A stretch of DNA of 64,000 nt from Comamonas antarctica (lineage in GTDB: Bacteria; Pseudomonadota; Gammaproteobacteria; Burkholderiales; Burkholderiaceae_C), in the NCBI RefSeq assembly GCF_013363755.1, contig NZ_CP054840.1:1419501-1483500 (forward strand), written 5' to 3'. Under the pieces are notes generated by a model. It was not told the origin of the DNA. It saw nothing but the letters and a program-made list of their open reading frames with translations, and searched no databases. This document shows positions 32,839 through 42,771 of this stretch, one piece after another. The stretch's first letter is position 1, and every line of letters starts with the position of its first letter. Position numbers and translations under genes: made by a program.

Positions 32839-33555
32839 CTATTCGCACCACTCGAAGCGCTCGTCGCCGCGCTTGCTGATCATCATCACCTGGTCCCGGG
32901 TGGCCTTGCAGATCCACTCCTGGCGCGATTGCTCCAGGGCCGCATGGTCGGCAAACAAGGCCTGCGCAGTCAGGGCAACGGCCAGTGCGCAGCTGGGGGC
33001 GCGTACCGATTCATACTGGATCCAGTCGATCGACGCCGCCATCGCGGCTTCTGCAAGCTGGTGCGTGGCGCTGTAGTCGGCGCTGTGTTTCCAGAGTGGG
33101 GACAGGTCGGCCCAGGGCGCTGCCATCAGGTTGATGGCGCGTCCACGCACCGATGCCTGATAGAACGTCAGTTCGGTCAGCAGTTCGCCATGGTTGACCA
33201 GGCCGGCGCTGTCCTGGATGAAGCGCATGCGCCAGTAGGCGATTTCCGAGCAGGCGCCCGCAAGTGTCGACGAGCCATACCAAAGACCGCTTCGACCCGC
33301 CGGCCGAAAGCGCGAACTGTGCTGTGGAAAATAGCGAAAAGGGCTCAGCAGCAGATAGTGCATGCCCGCCTCGTGAGGCGGCGCAGCGGGCTTGCTGCCC
33401 TCCAGCAGCTGTTCAAGCACTGCCTGTTCCTGAAGCGTGTCCACCAGCTTCATCGACGCCGCGATGTACTGGGTTTCGACGCCGCGCCACGCGTTTTCCA
33501 TGCCCAGCTCGAGGCAATGCTGCGTCAGCCAGGCGGGGTTCCAGGGGGATTTCAT
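32839..33555 (-). CDS. RES-domain toxin
   Basis: 238 residues; RES toxins degrade NAD+ and stop growth when released from their Xre partner. The RES core is visible: SRFRPAGRSGLWYGSSTLAG with conserved Arg and Tyr, ACSEIAYWRMRF with conserved Glu, and a later Ser (YESVRAPSCALAVAL). A start at MKSPWNPAW overlaps the antitoxin stop by ATGA. Length is typical for the larger RES subgroup. Confidence 0.9.
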   Translation of the reverse strand: MKSPWNPAWLTQHCLELGMENAWRGVETQYIAASMKLVDTLQEQAVLEQLLEGSKPAAPPHEAGMHYLLLSPFRYFPQHSSRFRPAGRSGLWYGSSTLAGACSEIAYWRMRFIQDSAGLVNHGELLTELTFYQASVRGRAINLMAAPWADLSPLWKHSADYSATHQLAEAAMAASIDWIQYESVRAPSCALAVALTAQALFADHAALEQSRQEWICKATRDQVMMISKRGDERFEWCE

Positions 33556-33926
33556 GTGGCTGCGCGCATGCCGTCGAGATAGGCGAGTGTCCTGACCAGT
33601 CCGTCCGCCTTGCGGATCAACTGGGCGGGGCTGCCCAGCAGTCCCTTGTTGTAGCTGTCCATCCATTGCAGCCGCTTGCCGTCATCGCCGCCGATCAGTG
33701 GATCCAGCGAACGGAATACGCGGATCAGCATCAGTGCCAGTTCGCCTTCCTTGGTCTGGGGCTGTATGGCCCGGCCGCTGGATTTGAGCCGTGACACCGT
33801 GGCTTCACTGACACCAATCACCGTCGCCAGGTCGGCACTGCTCAGGCCCAGCTGTTCGGCCGCGCGCAACGTGGCTTTCGTCAATACAACTGCGGGGTCG
33901 GGAGCAGGGCGGGGGGCGGCGGGCAT
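33552..33926 (-). CDS. Xre/MbcA/ParS-type antitoxin
   Basis: 124 residues, partner of the RES toxin. N-terminal HTH (LRAAEQLGLSSADLATVIGV, SEATVSRLKSSGRAIQ) and the C-terminal toxin-binding DUF2384-like domain (ALMLIRVFRSLDPLIGGDDG, KRLQWMDSYNKGLLGSPAQL). AAGGA precedes the ATG at 33926. It should repress its own promoter in the 150 bases upstream, where a long inverted repeat lies. Confidence 0.9.
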   Translation of the reverse strand: MPAAPRPAPDPAVVLTKATLRAAEQLGLSSADLATVIGVSEATVSRLKSSGRAIQPQTKEGELALMLIRVFRSLDPLIGGDDGKRLQWMDSYNKGLLGSPAQLIRKADGLVRTLAYLDGMRAAT

Positions 33927-34009
33927 TGTGTGGTCCTTGCACAAGTGGCTGGTTCGAGGGGCTTTTGCTGTTGCCAATGGTACGCGGATCTCGGCAGCTT
34001 GTCATGCAT

Positions 34010-34037
34010 ATGAAATTTTTCGTGAAAGTTATTTCAT
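34010..34037. promoter_or_regulatory. inverted repeat, candidate operator of the RES-Xre pair
   Basis: ATGAAAT and ATTTCAT, seven perfect pairs 14 bases apart, in an AT-rich patch about 84 bases before the antitoxin start. Could be bound by the Xre protein. Confidence 0.4.
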
Positions 34038-34072
34038 TTGCCTCCTGTGCAAGACGGCATGTATGGAACAGC

Positions 34073-34654
34073 CTATTTCTCGCTTCGGTTCGCGCGGCGG
34101 ATGGAGCACTTGAAAACGCCATGCAGTTGCTGCAAGGCATTGCTTTTGCGTTCGGGCGATTCGGCGGCCGTGCAATCCTCGGGCACCCAGACTTCGTAGC
34201 CGAGCATGCGGGCGTCGGTGGCGGTGAGCATGACGCACATGTCCGCGGCCAAGCCGACGATGGTCAGCTTCTCGGCCTTCATTTCGGTCAGCAGGTGCTG
34301 CAGCGGCGTGGAATGGAAAGCCGAGTGCTGGGGCTTGAGGATCACCAGGTCGTCGGGTTCCGGCGTCAGCAGCCGCGAGATCTCGCCGCGATCACCCTTG
34401 AGGTCGCGGCACGCGGCCAGGATGTCGCGGAACTCGCTGTGCCAGGTGCCATAGTTGTCATTGGCATAGATGCAGCTCATGCCGCGCCTGGTGCAGCGGT
34501 TCTTGAGCTTGGCAATGGCATGCGCAGCCTGCAGCGCTGTGGGCAGGATGTCCTGGGCCGTCGGAAAATCCAGCGGGTTGATCACATCCACCAGCAACAG
34601 CACTTCGGGGCTGTGCGGCAGGGCGGTCTGCTTGAGGGAACGGGCACGTGTCAT
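34073..34654 (-). CDS. isochorismatase-family cysteine hydrolase
   Basis: 193 residues with the fold of nicotinamidase and isochorismatase. The catalytic triad is in place: Asp23 (LLLVDVINPLDF), Lys107 (VILKPQHSAF) and Cys140 (GLAADMCVMLTATDA). The substrate cannot be told from sequence; members with this DVINPLDF start are usually annotated only as cysteine hydrolases. Monocistronic, leftward, cytoplasmic. Confidence 0.88.
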   Translation of the reverse strand: MTRARSLKQTALPHSPEVLLLVDVINPLDFPTAQDILPTALQAAHAIAKLKNRCTRRGMSCIYANDNYGTWHSEFRDILAACRDLKGDRGEISRLLTPEPDDLVILKPQHSAFHSTPLQHLLTEMKAEKLTIVGLAADMCVMLTATDARMLGYEVWVPEDCTAAESPERKSNALQQLHGVFKCSIRRANRSEK

Positions 34655-34914
34655 GGTGGGTTACCGCATCGTCTGCACTGCCAGATCCGTGCACCGTGCT
34701 TCGATATCGGTCATCTTGGTCATGTGTCGATCCGGGAGTGGTGAACCAGTTCATCATTCCTCTGCTGGACACCTGCGACTGTCAGTTTTTTTTCCGGTCG
34801 GAGCGTAGTCCGGTGCCTGGCGCGCAGTTGCTGCAATCCCGCGCGGGCGGGGCTTTGCCGGTGGCTTACCATCGGCGTCATTCGTCTTGTTTCAAGACAT
34901 CTTCAGGAGCCATC

Positions 34915-35055
34915 ATGGGTAAGGAACAGCGCAACGAAAAAATGTCCCGCAAGCCGAAGAAGGACACTTCGCCTCCCAAGGGCGGCAGTCCTTCCGACCG
35001 CCCGATGGCGCCGGTCACCACGGTGATTCCGCGTGGCAAGGAGAAAAACAAGTAG
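34915..35055 (+). CDS. small basic hydrophilic protein
   Basis: 46 residues, rich in Lys, Pro and Ser (MGKEQRNEKMSRKPKKDTSP, ending TTVIPRGKEKNK). Ribosome site CAGGAG precedes the ATG. Codon use fits. It looks disordered; no function known. Confidence 0.6.
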   Translation: MGKEQRNEKMSRKPKKDTSPPKGGSPSDRPMAPVTTVIPRGKEKNK

Positions 35056-35435
35056 CCGTCCCGCATCCTTCGTTCTCTGCCGCGGGCCCTGCAAGCTCCA
35101 GCGCCGTTGATGCGGCCTGCGAGCTTGTTGCTTTTTGGCTTGGCTCATGTGGATCGGGCTCCTGCTGGGTAATCCCCTGCTTATTTACCCCAGGCACTCG
35201 TTGTTTCTATTTGCGTGATTACCCGAACGAATATCCGGCGCGCTCTCGGCTATTATGACAATCTCCGTATTTTCCCTGCCAGTAATTGGCTGGCATGGTT
35301 ATTGATTCATCTTGCCTTTCGTGAAGCGCTTGTCTGGCAAGAAAGTAGGTTGTTGACGACATTATCCAAAAGAAGTGGTTTATAGAATTTAACCGTGCAG
35401 AGCGTTCTGCGCATTCAACTTCCAAGGAGATAAAA
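35056..35435. other. 380-base intergenic region with lower GC
   Basis: No convincing gene. GC drops clearly after about 35,160. A weak hairpin (GCAAGCTC with GAGCTTGTTGC) lies near 35,090-35,130 and may end the upstream transcript. The last 90 bases hold TTGACG at about 35,355 and TTTATAGAAT at about 35,380, possible promoter elements for the next gene, though spaced wider than a standard sigma-70 site. Confidence 0.4.
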
Positions 35436-35660
35436 ATGGCTGTAAACAACCCTCATGGACATAATCAGTACACCGACAAGAAGAAGACCGAGAACGCGGA
35501 TCCCAGCAAGCGCGCGACTTCCGGCAGCGCCGGCAGCGCCGGCAGCACCCGCGGCGGCACCAGTGAACAGCATGCCGAGGCAGGCCGCCAAAGCCACAAG
35601 AATGACGACAAGTCGTCGGCGGGCCAGGCAGGTCGCCAGGGCCAGAAAAGCGACGGCTGA
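35436..35660 (+). CDS. small hydrophilic stress-type protein (KGG-like repeats)
   Basis: 74 residues, almost no hydrophobic residues: MAVNNPHGHNQYTDKKKTEN, a run SAGSAGSTRGG, then two related units EQHAEAGRQSHKN and SSAGQAGRQGQKS, resembling the Gly/Gln/Lys repeats of GsiB/KGG stress proteins. Strong ribosome site AAGGAGA. Likely a disordered desiccation- or stress-related protein. Confidence 0.6.
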   Translation: MAVNNPHGHNQYTDKKKTENADPSKRATSGSAGSAGSTRGGTSEQHAEAGRQSHKNDDKSSAGQAGRQGQKSDG

Positions 35661-36042
35661 GCGGCGATGGATTCAACGCAGTCAATGCGCTGACCGTTGA
35701 ATTCATTATTTGTAAAAATGGCTTTAATGAATATTCAAATCGCGCTTTGGTGCCGCGGAGTCATCCCGCTTTGCTTGCGTGATAAGGGTATTCATTTGGC
35801 TGGGTGTGGCGGGCAGGATGACTTTTTTGCTCCTGTCCGCCACTGTCCTTTGCCAGCGCAAATGCGGGAGGGAAATATCGTTCCTGATCTGGGTATGGCA
35901 GGTGAGAGGCAGTTTTCCGCTCCGGTGCGAAAACCGGCGGCGTATTCCATGGAGTGAGAGGAGGGCGTTCGCGTTCTGAAAAGGGGAAGCGGGGGAGGGA
36001 AATCCTGGCAGCCATTGTGGGGTTGCAAGGATTTTTCTTGAG
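35661..36042. other. intergenic region without a gene
   Basis: No convincing gene; leftward frames here only read through the tRNA-Pro antisense. It contains a long hairpin at 35806-35843 (GTGGCGGGCAGGA with TCCTGTCCGCCAC, one mismatch) with six T in the loop. Confidence 0.5.
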
Positions 36043-36078
36043 ATGTCTGGGCAATGGTGGTTGCCCAGACATTTTTTA
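36043..36078 (+). terminator. Rho-independent terminator
   Basis: ATGTCTGGGCAA-TGGTGG-TTGCCCAGACAT followed by TTTTT; twelve perfect pairs. It points rightwards but has no gene immediately before it, so it may end a small RNA or the transcript from 35436. Confidence 0.75.
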
Positions 36079-36135
36079 TCTGGCGCCACGTCCGGGCGAT
36101 GCGGATTGGCGTGCCGTGGTGAACGGCGAAAACAA

Positions 36136-36165
36136 AAAAGGACTTGGCGAAAGCCAAGTCCTTTT
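36136..36165 (-). terminator. terminator of tRNA-Pro
   Basis: AAAAGGACTTGGC-GAAA-GCCAAGTCCTTTT, a GNRA-loop hairpin just downstream of the leftward tRNA-Pro. Confidence 0.88.
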
Positions 36166-36172
36166 GAATCTA

Positions 36173-36249
36173 TGGTCGGCGAGAAAGGATTCGAACCTTC
36201 GACCCCTTGCACCCCATGCAAGTGCGCTACCAGGCTGCGCTACACGCCG
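36173..36249 (-). tRNA. tRNA-Pro(GGG)
   Basis: 77 bases including encoded CCA. Anticodon arm CTTGC-ATGGGGT-GCAAG gives GGG; T arm GAAGGTTCGAATCCTTTC; acceptor CGGCGTG with CTCGCCG. Complete. Confidence 0.96.
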
Positions 36250-36684
36250 ACGAGAACGCTATTGTATGCCAAACATTCCACTACTTTTGGAAGTTGGCGC
36301 GATTTTCCTGATTCGGCATCCGCCGCGATATCGATGCGCCTGCAGGGCGTGTCCGTGCGCCGGTCAATGTCATTGCCCGTCCGGGGGGAAGGGCACTGCC
36401 GCGGGCCTTGCCGTCCCGCCCACGGACAGCGCCGGGTGCGGTGGCCGCGATGGGCTGCGGGCATTGCTCGCGTTCGGGGCGTTTGGCGGCTCGCTATAAT
36501 TGCGGATTCGATTTTTAGTGCGCGAGGCGCTTTCATCCTGTATGGAATGCGCGCCCGCTGCCTAAGCTATTGATTTTCTTGGTGCGCGGAAGCCTTCGCG
36601 CACCATCCATGTGAGACTTTGCGGAACACGGTGCAGGCTGCACTGCAGCCGGCACGGTCCACATATCCCTGATTAGGAAGAACC
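36250..36684. other. tig upstream region
   Basis: No gene. Contains a TATAAT at 36495-36500 with a weak -35 (TTCGGG at 36473), a plausible promoter for tig and for the rest of the cluster, and a hairpin GGTGCGCG-N8-CGCGCACC at 36581-36604 in the would-be leader of about 175 bases. Confidence 0.5.
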
Positions 36685-37995
36685 ATGGCCGTTACTGTTG
36701 AAACCCTCGAAAAGCTCGAGCGCAAGATCACGCTGAGCTTGCCTTTGTCCGCAATCCAGTCCGAAGTCGAAACGCGCCTGAAGCGCGTTGCGCGCACGGT
36801 CAAGATGGACGGCTTCCGTCCCGGCAAGGTGCCGATGAACGTGGTGGCACAGCGCTATGGCTACTCGCTGCAGTACGAAGTGCTGAACGACAAGGTCGGC
36901 GAAGCGTTTGCCCAGGCCGTGAGCGAAGCCAAGCTGCGCGTGGCCGGCCAGCCGCGCATCACGGAAAAGGAAGGCGCGCCTGAAGGCGAAGCGCAGTTCG
37001 ACGCCGTGTTCGAAGTGCTGCCCGAAGTCAAGATCGAAGACCTGTCGACCGCCGAAGTCGACAAGCTGACGGCTGAAGTCGACGACGCCGCCATCGACAA
37101 GACCATCGACATCCTGCGCAAGCAGCGTCGCACCTTCGCCCAGCGCGCCCAAGACGAAGCAGCTGCCGATGGCGACCGCGTGACCGTGGACTTCGAAGGC
37201 AAGATCGACGGCGAGACCTTTGCCGGCGGCAAGGCCGAGGACTTCCAGTTCCTGGTCGGCGAAGGCCAGATGCTCAAGGAATTCGAAGACGCCGTGCGCG
37301 GCATGAAGACCGGCGAAAGCAAGACCTTCCCGCTGGCCTTCCCCGAGGACTACCACGGCAAGGACGTGGCCGGCAAGACCGCCGACTTCCTCGTGACCCT
37401 GAAGAAGATCGAAGCCGCCAACCTGCCCGAAGTCAACGAAGCCCTGGCCAAGTCGCTGGGCATCGCCGACGGCACCGTTGACGGCCTGCGCGCCGACATC
37501 AAGAAGAACCTCGAGCGCGAAGTCAAGTTCCGCCTGCAGGCACGCAACAAGCAAGCCGTCATGGACGCGCTGGTGGCCAAGGCCGAACTCGACCTGCCCA
37601 ACGCCAGCGTGCAAGCCGAAGTGGCCCGCCTGCTCGAAGGCGCGCGCGCCGAACTCAAGCAGCGCGGCATCAAGGACGCCGACAAGGCCGAGATCCCTGA
37701 AGACGTGTTCCGCCCCCAAGCCGAGCGCCGCGTGCGCCTGGGCCTGGTGGTGGCCGAACTGGTGCGCGCCAACGAACTGCACGCCACGCCCGAGCAACTC
37801 AAGGCCCACGTCGAGGAACTGGCAGCGAGCTACGAGAAGCCTGAAGAAGTCGTGCGCTGGTACTTTGGCGACCGCCAGCGTCTGGCCGAAGTCGAAGCCG
37901 TGGTGGTTGAAAACAACGTCACCGACTTCGTGCTGGGCAAGGCAAAGGTCAACGACAAGTCGGTGTCGTTCGACGAACTGATGGGTCAAGCGTAA
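36685..37995 (+). CDS. tig: trigger factor
   Basis: 436 residues; ribosome-bound chaperone and prolyl isomerase that meets nascent chains at the exit tunnel. Domains in order: N-terminal ribosome-binding domain with the signature [17 protein letters not shown] (about residues 44-60), FKBP-type isomerase domain (about 150-245; [38 protein letters not shown]), then the helical C-terminal substrate cradle. AGGAAG precedes the ATG. First of tig-clpP-clpX-lon, a conserved order. Confidence 0.98.
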   Translation: MAVTVETLEKLERKITLSLPLSAIQSEVETRLKRVARTVKMDGFRPGKVPMNVVAQRYGYSLQYEVLNDKVGEAFAQAVSEAKLRVAGQPRITEKEGAPEGEAQFDAVFEVLPEVKIEDLSTAEVDKLTAEVDDAAIDKTIDILRKQRRTFAQRAQDEAAADGDRVTVDFEGKIDGETFAGGKAEDFQFLVGEGQMLKEFEDAVRGMKTGESKTFPLAFPEDYHGKDVAGKTADFLVTLKKIEAANLPEVNEALAKSLGIADGTVDGLRADIKKNLEREVKFRLQARNKQAVMDALVAKAELDLPNASVQAEVARLLEGARAELKQRGIKDADKAEIPEDVFRPQAERRVRLGLVVAELVRANELHATPEQLKAHVEELAASYEKPEEVVRWYFGDRQRLAEVEAVVVENNVTDFVLGKAKVNDKSVSFDELMGQA

Positions 37996-38048
37996 GCCTG
38001 GGGCCCTGATTCCCGTGAACGTGCTGCGTTTTACGGGAAAACCCTAGC

Positions 38049-38090
38049 TTGGGGCTTGTGCTTTTGTGCACAGGCCCCATTTCTTTTCTG
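38049..38090 (+). terminator. tig terminator hairpin overlapping a candidate sigma-32 promoter
   Basis: TTGGGGCTTGTGC-TTTT-GTGCACAGGCCCC forms an imperfect hairpin followed by ATTTCTTTT. The same bases contain CTTGTGC (38055-38061), 13 bases, then CCCCATTT (38075-38082), close to the heat-shock consensus CTTGAAA-N13-CCCCATNT, 38 bases before the clpP start. Either or both functions are possible. Confidence 0.55.
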
Positions 38091-38119
38091 GGTACAGTAC
38101 CCCATTGAATGGAGAAAAC

Positions 38120-38728
38120 ATGAGCGCACTGGAAACTCAAGGCCTGGGCATGATTCCGATGGTGATCGAGCAGTCGGGTCGTGGCGAACGGTCTTACGAC
38201 ATTTATTCACGCCTGCTCAAGGAGCGCGTGATCTTCCTGGTCGGCCCGGTCAATGACCAGTCTGCCAACCTGGTTGTCGCCCAGTTGCTGTTCCTGGAGA
38301 GCGAAAACCCGGAAAAGGACATTTCGTTCTACATCAACTCTCCTGGCGGCTCGGTGAGCGCCGGCATGGCGATCTTCGACACGATGAACTTCATCAAGCC
38401 CGATGTCTCGACCCTGTGCACCGGCATGGCCGCCAGCATGGGCGCTTTCCTGCTGTCGGCAGGGGCAAAGGGCAAGCGTTATGCTTTGCCCAATTCCAAG
38501 GTCATGATCCACCAGCCGCTGGGCGGCATGCAGGGCCAGGCCACGGAAATCGAGATCCACGCACGTGAGATCCTCAAGACCCGTGAGCAGCTCAACCGCG
38601 TTCTGGCGGAGCAGACCGGCCAGCCGCTGGAAAAGATCCAGCGCGATACCGAGCGTGACTACTTCCTGTCGGCCGATGAAGCCAAGGACTATGGCTTGAT
38701 CGATCAGGTGATCAACAAGCGCGGCTGA
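38120..38728 (+). CDS. clpP: ATP-dependent Clp protease, proteolytic subunit
   Basis: 202 residues; forms the tetradecameric chamber that degrades substrates unfolded by ClpX or ClpA. The catalytic triad is visible: Ser106 ([10 protein letters not shown]), His131 (VMIHQPLGG) and Asp180 ([11 protein letters not shown]). Start MSALETQ at 38120, preceded by GGAG; the in-frame ATG earlier would add 18 residues lying in the leader hairpin. The first dozen residues are the usual cleaved propeptide. Confidence 0.98.
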   Translation: MSALETQGLGMIPMVIEQSGRGERSYDIYSRLLKERVIFLVGPVNDQSANLVVAQLLFLESENPEKDISFYINSPGGSVSAGMAIFDTMNFIKPDVSTLCTGMAASMGAFLLSAGAKGKRYALPNSKVMIHQPLGGMQGQATEIEIHAREILKTREQLNRVLAEQTGQPLEKIQRDTERDYFLSADEAKDYGLIDQVINKRG

Positions 38729-38748
38729 TCCTGGCGCTTTCCGGGCCG

Positions 38749-38781
38749 GCGGCGTTTTCCTTAAGGAAAGCGCCGCTTTTT
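38749..38781 (+). terminator. terminator between clpP and clpX
   Basis: GCGGCGTTTTCC-TTAA-GGAAAGCGCCGC then TTTTT. Strong; clpX probably also has its own promoter in the short gap to 38830. Confidence 0.85.
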
Positions 38782-38829
38782 ATTTCGGTATCATCGTTCT
38801 CCACACTTTTGTAACAAGGCACCGCTTCC

Positions 38830-40092
38830 ATGGCCGAGAAAAAAGGCACCTCCAGCGAAAAAAACCTCTACTGCACTTTCTGCGGCAAAAGCCAGCACGA
38901 AGTGAAGAAGCTGATCGCCGGTCCGTCGGTCTTTATCTGCGACGAGTGTATTGATCTGTGCAACGAGATCATCCGGGACGAGAAGCCCGCCGATGACAAG
39001 GCCGATGCACGTGGCGATCTGCCCACTCCTGCCGAGATCAAGGCCAACCTGGACAACTATGTGATTGGCCAGGAAGTCGCCAAGCGCACGCTGTCGGTGG
39101 CGGTCTACAACCACTACAAGCGCCTGCGCCACAAGGAAAAGGCGGGCAAGGACGATGTCGAACTCGCCAAGAGCAACATTCTGCTGATCGGCCCCACCGG
39201 GTCGGGCAAGACGCTGCTGGCGCAGACCCTGGCACGCATGCTGGACGTGCCGTTCGTCATGGCCGATGCCACGACGCTGACCGAAGCCGGCTATGTCGGC
39301 GAGGACGTCGAGAACATCGTGCAGAAGCTGCTGCAAAGCTGCAACTACGAAGTCGAGCGCGCGCAGCGCGGCATTGTCTATATCGACGAGATCGACAAGA
39401 TCTCGCGCAAGTCCGACAATCCCAGCATCACGCGCGACGTGTCCGGCGAAGGCGTGCAGCAGGCGCTGCTCAAGCTGATCGAAGGCACGATGGCCAGCAT
39501 TCCGCCGCAAGGTGGTCGCAAGCACCCGAACCAGGACTTCCTGCAGGTCGACACCACCAACATCCTGTTCATCTGCGGCGGCGCATTCGCAGGCCTGGAA
39601 AAGGTCATCGAGAACCGCACCGAGGCCTCGGGCATCGGCTTTGGCGCCGTCGTCAAAAGCAAGAAGCAGCGCTCGGTTTCGGACATGTTCCAGGAAATCG
39701 AGCCCGAAGACCTGATCAAGTTCGGCATCATTCCCGAACTCGTGGGCCGCATGCCCGTGGTCACGGCGCTGGCCGAGCTGAGCGAGGATGCACTGGTGCA
39801 GATCCTGACCGAGCCGAAGAACGCGCTGGTCAAGCAATACAGCAAGCTGCTGGCCATGGAAGGCGTGGAGCTCGAGATCCGTCCCGCAGCGCTGCGCGCC
39901 ATCGCGCGCAAGGCGCTGGCGCGCAAGACCGGCGCGCGCGGCCTGCGCTCGCTGCTCGAGCAGGCGCTGATCGACACCATGTTCGAGCTGCCGAATGCCG
40001 ACAACGTGGAAAAGGTGGTGCTCGATGAGTCCACCATCGAAGATGGCAAGGCGCCGCTGCTCGTGTACCGCGAAGCCGCGAAGAAAGCCTGA
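38830..40092 (+). CDS. clpX: ATP-dependent Clp protease, ATP-binding subunit
   Basis: 420 residues; AAA+ hexamer that unfolds tagged proteins and feeds ClpP. N-terminal zinc domain ([25 protein letters not shown]), Walker A GPTGSGKT at about residue 120, pore loop GYVGEDVEN, Walker [11 protein letters not shown] and the ClpP-docking IGF-type loop ([10 protein letters not shown]). Also targets some phage and toxin-antitoxin proteins. Confidence 0.98.
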   Translation: MAEKKGTSSEKNLYCTFCGKSQHEVKKLIAGPSVFICDECIDLCNEIIRDEKPADDKADARGDLPTPAEIKANLDNYVIGQEVAKRTLSVAVYNHYKRLRHKEKAGKDDVELAKSNILLIGPTGSGKTLLAQTLARMLDVPFVMADATTLTEAGYVGEDVENIVQKLLQSCNYEVERAQRGIVYIDEIDKISRKSDNPSITRDVSGEGVQQALLKLIEGTMASIPPQGGRKHPNQDFLQVDTTNILFICGGAFAGLEKVIENRTEASGIGFGAVVKSKKQRSVSDMFQEIEPEDLIKFGIIPELVGRMPVVTALAELSEDALVQILTEPKNALVKQYSKLLAMEGVELEIRPAALRAIARKALARKTGARGLRSLLEQALIDTMFELPNADNVEKVVLDESTIEDGKAPLLVYREAAKKA

Positions 40093-40111
40093 TCTTTGCC
40101 ACGCCTGGCGT

Positions 40112-40156
40112 TGGCGCCACCGGAAAGCCTCGTGAGGGTTCCGGACGGTGGCGCCA
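40112..40156. repeat. long GC-rich hairpin between clpX and lon
   Basis: TGGCGCCAC and GTGGCGCCA outer arms with inner CGGAA/TTCCG. There is no T run, so it may stabilise the clpX 3' end or act as a weak terminator rather than a classical one. Confidence 0.6.
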
Positions 40157-40195
40157 GCCCGGCGGCCATGTCTTATAGGTTGGCATGGTCATCGG

Positions 40196-40223
40196 GTTGA
40201 AATACGCTGCAAGCGGACCATAT
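40196..40223 (+). promoter_or_regulatory. candidate sigma-32 heat-shock promoter of lon
   Basis: GTTGAAA, 13 bases, GACCATAT against consensus CTTGAAA-N13-CCCCATNT. It lies 25 bases before the lon ATG, leaving a leader of about 17 bases. lon is a known heat-shock gene. Confidence 0.6.
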
Positions 40224-40247
40224 TCCGCACAGTTACCAAGGAATTCC

Positions 40248-42665
40248 ATGTCAGGACCCAAGCCCTTGTCTTCCTCCTCTTTCGATCTGCCGCTGCTGCC
40301 GTTGCGCGATGTGGTCGTGTTTCCGCACATGGTCATCCCGCTGTTCGTCGGCCGCGCCAAAAGCATCAAGGCGCTGGAACTGGCGATGGAGGGCGACCGC
40401 CGCATCATGCTGGTGGCGCAGAAAACAGCGTCCAAGGACGAACCCGCCGTATCGGACATGTTCGAGGTGGGCTGCATCTGCACGATCCTGCAGATGCTCA
40501 AGCTGCCCGACGGCACGGTGAAGGTGCTGGTCGAAGGCCAGCAGCGCGCGCATGTCGAGGCCATCGTCGACCATGAAACGCACTTCCTCTCGACGGTGCT
40601 GCCGGTCGAGGTCGACGAAGAAGCGCACAAGCCCAGCGAAATCGAGGCCTTGCGCCGCGCGGTCACGCAGCAGTTCGACCAGTACGTCAAGCTGAACAAG
40701 AAGATCCCTGCAGAGATCCTGACCTCGATCTCCAGCATCGACGATGCCGGCCGCCTGGCAGACACCATCGCCGCGCATCTGCCGCTCAAGCTCGAAGCCA
40801 AGCAGGCCGTGCTCGATCTGGCCGACATCAAGGCGCGTCTCGAAAACCTGTTCGAGCAGCTCGACCGCGAAGTCGACATCCTGAATGTCGACAAGAAGAT
40901 CCGCGGCCGCGTGAAGCGCCAGATGGAAAAGAGCCAGCGCGACTTCTACCTGAACGAGCAGGTCAAGGCCATCCAGAAGGAACTGGGCGAAGGCGAGGAG
41001 GGTGCCGACCTCGAGGAAATCGAGAAGCGCATCCGTCTGGCCAAGATGCCCGCCGAGGCGCGCAAGAAGGCCGAAGGCGAGCTCAAGAAGCTCAAGCTGA
41101 TGTCGCCCATGTCGGCCGAAGCCACGGTGGTGCGCAACTACATCGATGTGCTGACCGGCCTGCCGTGGAGCAAGAAGACCAAGATCAAGCACGATCTGGC
41201 GAATGCCGAGGAGGTTCTCAACGAGGACCACTACGGCCTCGACAAGGTCAAGGACCGGATCATGGAATACCTTGCCGTGCAGCAGCGCGTCGACAAGGTC
41301 AAGGCGCCCATCCTGTGCCTGGTCGGGCCTCCGGGCGTGGGCAAGACCTCGCTGGGCCAGTCGATCGCCAAGGCCACGGGCCGCAAGTACGTGCGCATGG
41401 CCCTGGGCGGCATGCGCGACGAAGCCGAGATCCGCGGCCACCGCCGCACCTACATCGGCGCGATGCCGGGCAAGGTGCTGCAGAGCCTGGAGAAGGTCGG
41501 CACGCGCAATCCGCTGTTCCTGCTCGATGAAATCGACAAGCTGGGCATGGACTTCCGTGGCGACCCGTCGAGCGCGTTGCTCGAAGTGCTCGATCCGGAG
41601 CAGAACCATGCATTTGGCGACCACTATGTGGAACTGGACTTCGACCTGAGCGACGTGATGTTCGTTGCCACCTCGAACTCGATGAACATCCCGCCGGCAC
41701 TGCTGGACCGGATGGAAGTGATCCGCCTGTCGGGTTACACCGAGGACGAGAAGGTCAACATCGCCATGCGCTACCTGCTGCCCAAGCAGTTGACCAACAA
41801 CGGCCTCAAGGAAGGCGAGCTGGAAGTGCAGGAGTCGGCCATCCGCGACGTCGTGCGCTACTACACCCGCGAAGCCGGCGTGCGCTCGCTCGAGCGTGAA
41901 ATGTCGAAGATCTGCCGCAAGGTGGTCAAGGGCATCCAGCTGGGCAAGATGGCCGCACCCGTGGTGGTCACGGCGGAAAACCTCGCCGAGTTCCTGGGCG
42001 TGCAAAAGTACACCTATGGCCGGGCCGAGCAGCAGAACCAGGTCGGTCAGGTCGTTGGCCTGGCGTGGACCGAAGTCGGCGGCGACCTGCTGACCATCGA
42101 GGCCGCGACCATGCCCGGCAAGGGTGTGATCACGCGCACCGGCTCGCTGGGCGACGTGATGAAGGAGTCGGTCGAAGCCGCTCGCACCGTGATCCGCAGC
42201 CGCGCGCGCGGGCTGGGCATCAAGGACGAAGCCTTCGAGAAGCGCGACATCCACGTGCACGTGCCCGATGGCGCCACGCCCAAGGATGGCCCGAGCGCGG
42301 GCGCGGCCATGGCCACGGCCATCGTGTCGGCGCTGACGGGGATCCCGGTGCGCGCCGATGTCGCGATGACCGGTGAGATCACGCTGCGCGGCGAGGTCAC
42401 GGCCATTGGCGGCCTGAAGGAAAAGCTGCTGGCGGCGCTGCGCGGCGGCATCAAGACGGTGCTGATCCCCGAGGAAAACGTCAAGGACCTGCAGGAGATT
42501 CCGGCCAACGTCAAGAGCGGGCTGGAGATCGTGCCGGTGCGCTGGGTGGACCAGGTGCTCAAGCACGCGCTGGAGCGCATGCCCGAGCCGCTGACGGATG
42601 AGGAAGTTGCCGCCATGGTGGCAAACGCCAAGGCGACATCGAGCAGCGCGCAGGTGCAGCACTGA
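40248..42665 (+). CDS. lon: ATP-dependent protease Lon
   Basis: 805 residues; degrades misfolded and short-lived proteins, including antitoxins. N-terminal LON domain ([20 protein letters not shown]), coiled-coil region ([18 protein letters not shown]), AAA+ domain with Walker [10 protein letters not shown] (about residue 360) and LLDEIDKLG, and the protease domain with the Ser of [12 protein letters not shown] (about 682) and Lys of [15 protein letters not shown] chose MSGPKPL at 40248 after AAGGAATTCC; the longer in-frame start would overlap the promoter. Confidence 0.98.
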   Translation: MSGPKPLSSSSFDLPLLPLRDVVVFPHMVIPLFVGRAKSIKALELAMEGDRRIMLVAQKTASKDEPAVSDMFEVGCICTILQMLKLPDGTVKVLVEGQQRAHVEAIVDHETHFLSTVLPVEVDEEAHKPSEIEALRRAVTQQFDQYVKLNKKIPAEILTSISSIDDAGRLADTIAAHLPLKLEAKQAVLDLADIKARLENLFEQLDREVDILNVDKKIRGRVKRQMEKSQRDFYLNEQVKAIQKELGEGEEGADLEEIEKRIRLAKMPAEARKKAEGELKKLKLMSPMSAEATVVRNYIDVLTGLPWSKKTKIKHDLANAEEVLNEDHYGLDKVKDRIMEYLAVQQRVDKVKAPILCLVGPPGVGKTSLGQSIAKATGRKYVRMALGGMRDEAEIRGHRRTYIGAMPGKVLQSLEKVGTRNPLFLLDEIDKLGMDFRGDPSSALLEVLDPEQNHAFGDHYVELDFDLSDVMFVATSNSMNIPPALLDRMEVIRLSGYTEDEKVNIAMRYLLPKQLTNNGLKEGELEVQESAIRDVVRYYTREAGVRSLEREMSKICRKVVKGIQLGKMAAPVVVTAENLAEFLGVQKYTYGRAEQQNQVGQVVGLAWTEVGGDLLTIEAATMPGKGVITRTGSLGDVMKESVEAARTVIRSRARGLGIKDEAFEKRDIHVHVPDGATPKDGPSAGAAMATAIVSALTGIPVRADVAMTGEITLRGEVTAIGGLKEKLLAALRGGIKTVLIPEENVKDLQEIPANVKSGLEIVPVRWVDQVLKHALERMPEPLTDEEVAAMVANAKATSSSAQVQH

Positions 42666-42771
42666 ATTTCGAAAAAGTTCGGTACTCGGCGAAAGCGGGC
42701 AAAAAAGTACGCTACAATTCATTCCATCGCAGCAACGAAACATTGTAGAATGTGAGGCTGCACAAGGAAAT

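Noticed and set aside
35724..36221. Leftward 165-codon frame starting in the tRNA-Pro region
   Set aside because: It begins with the translated tRNA (GVQGVEGSNPFSPT pattern), a well-known artefact of tRNA genes, and crosses a strong terminator.
40251..42743. Very long open frame antisense to lon
   Set aside because: High-GC codon bias on the sense strand leaves the antisense frame open; lon is certain and the antisense protein has no motif.
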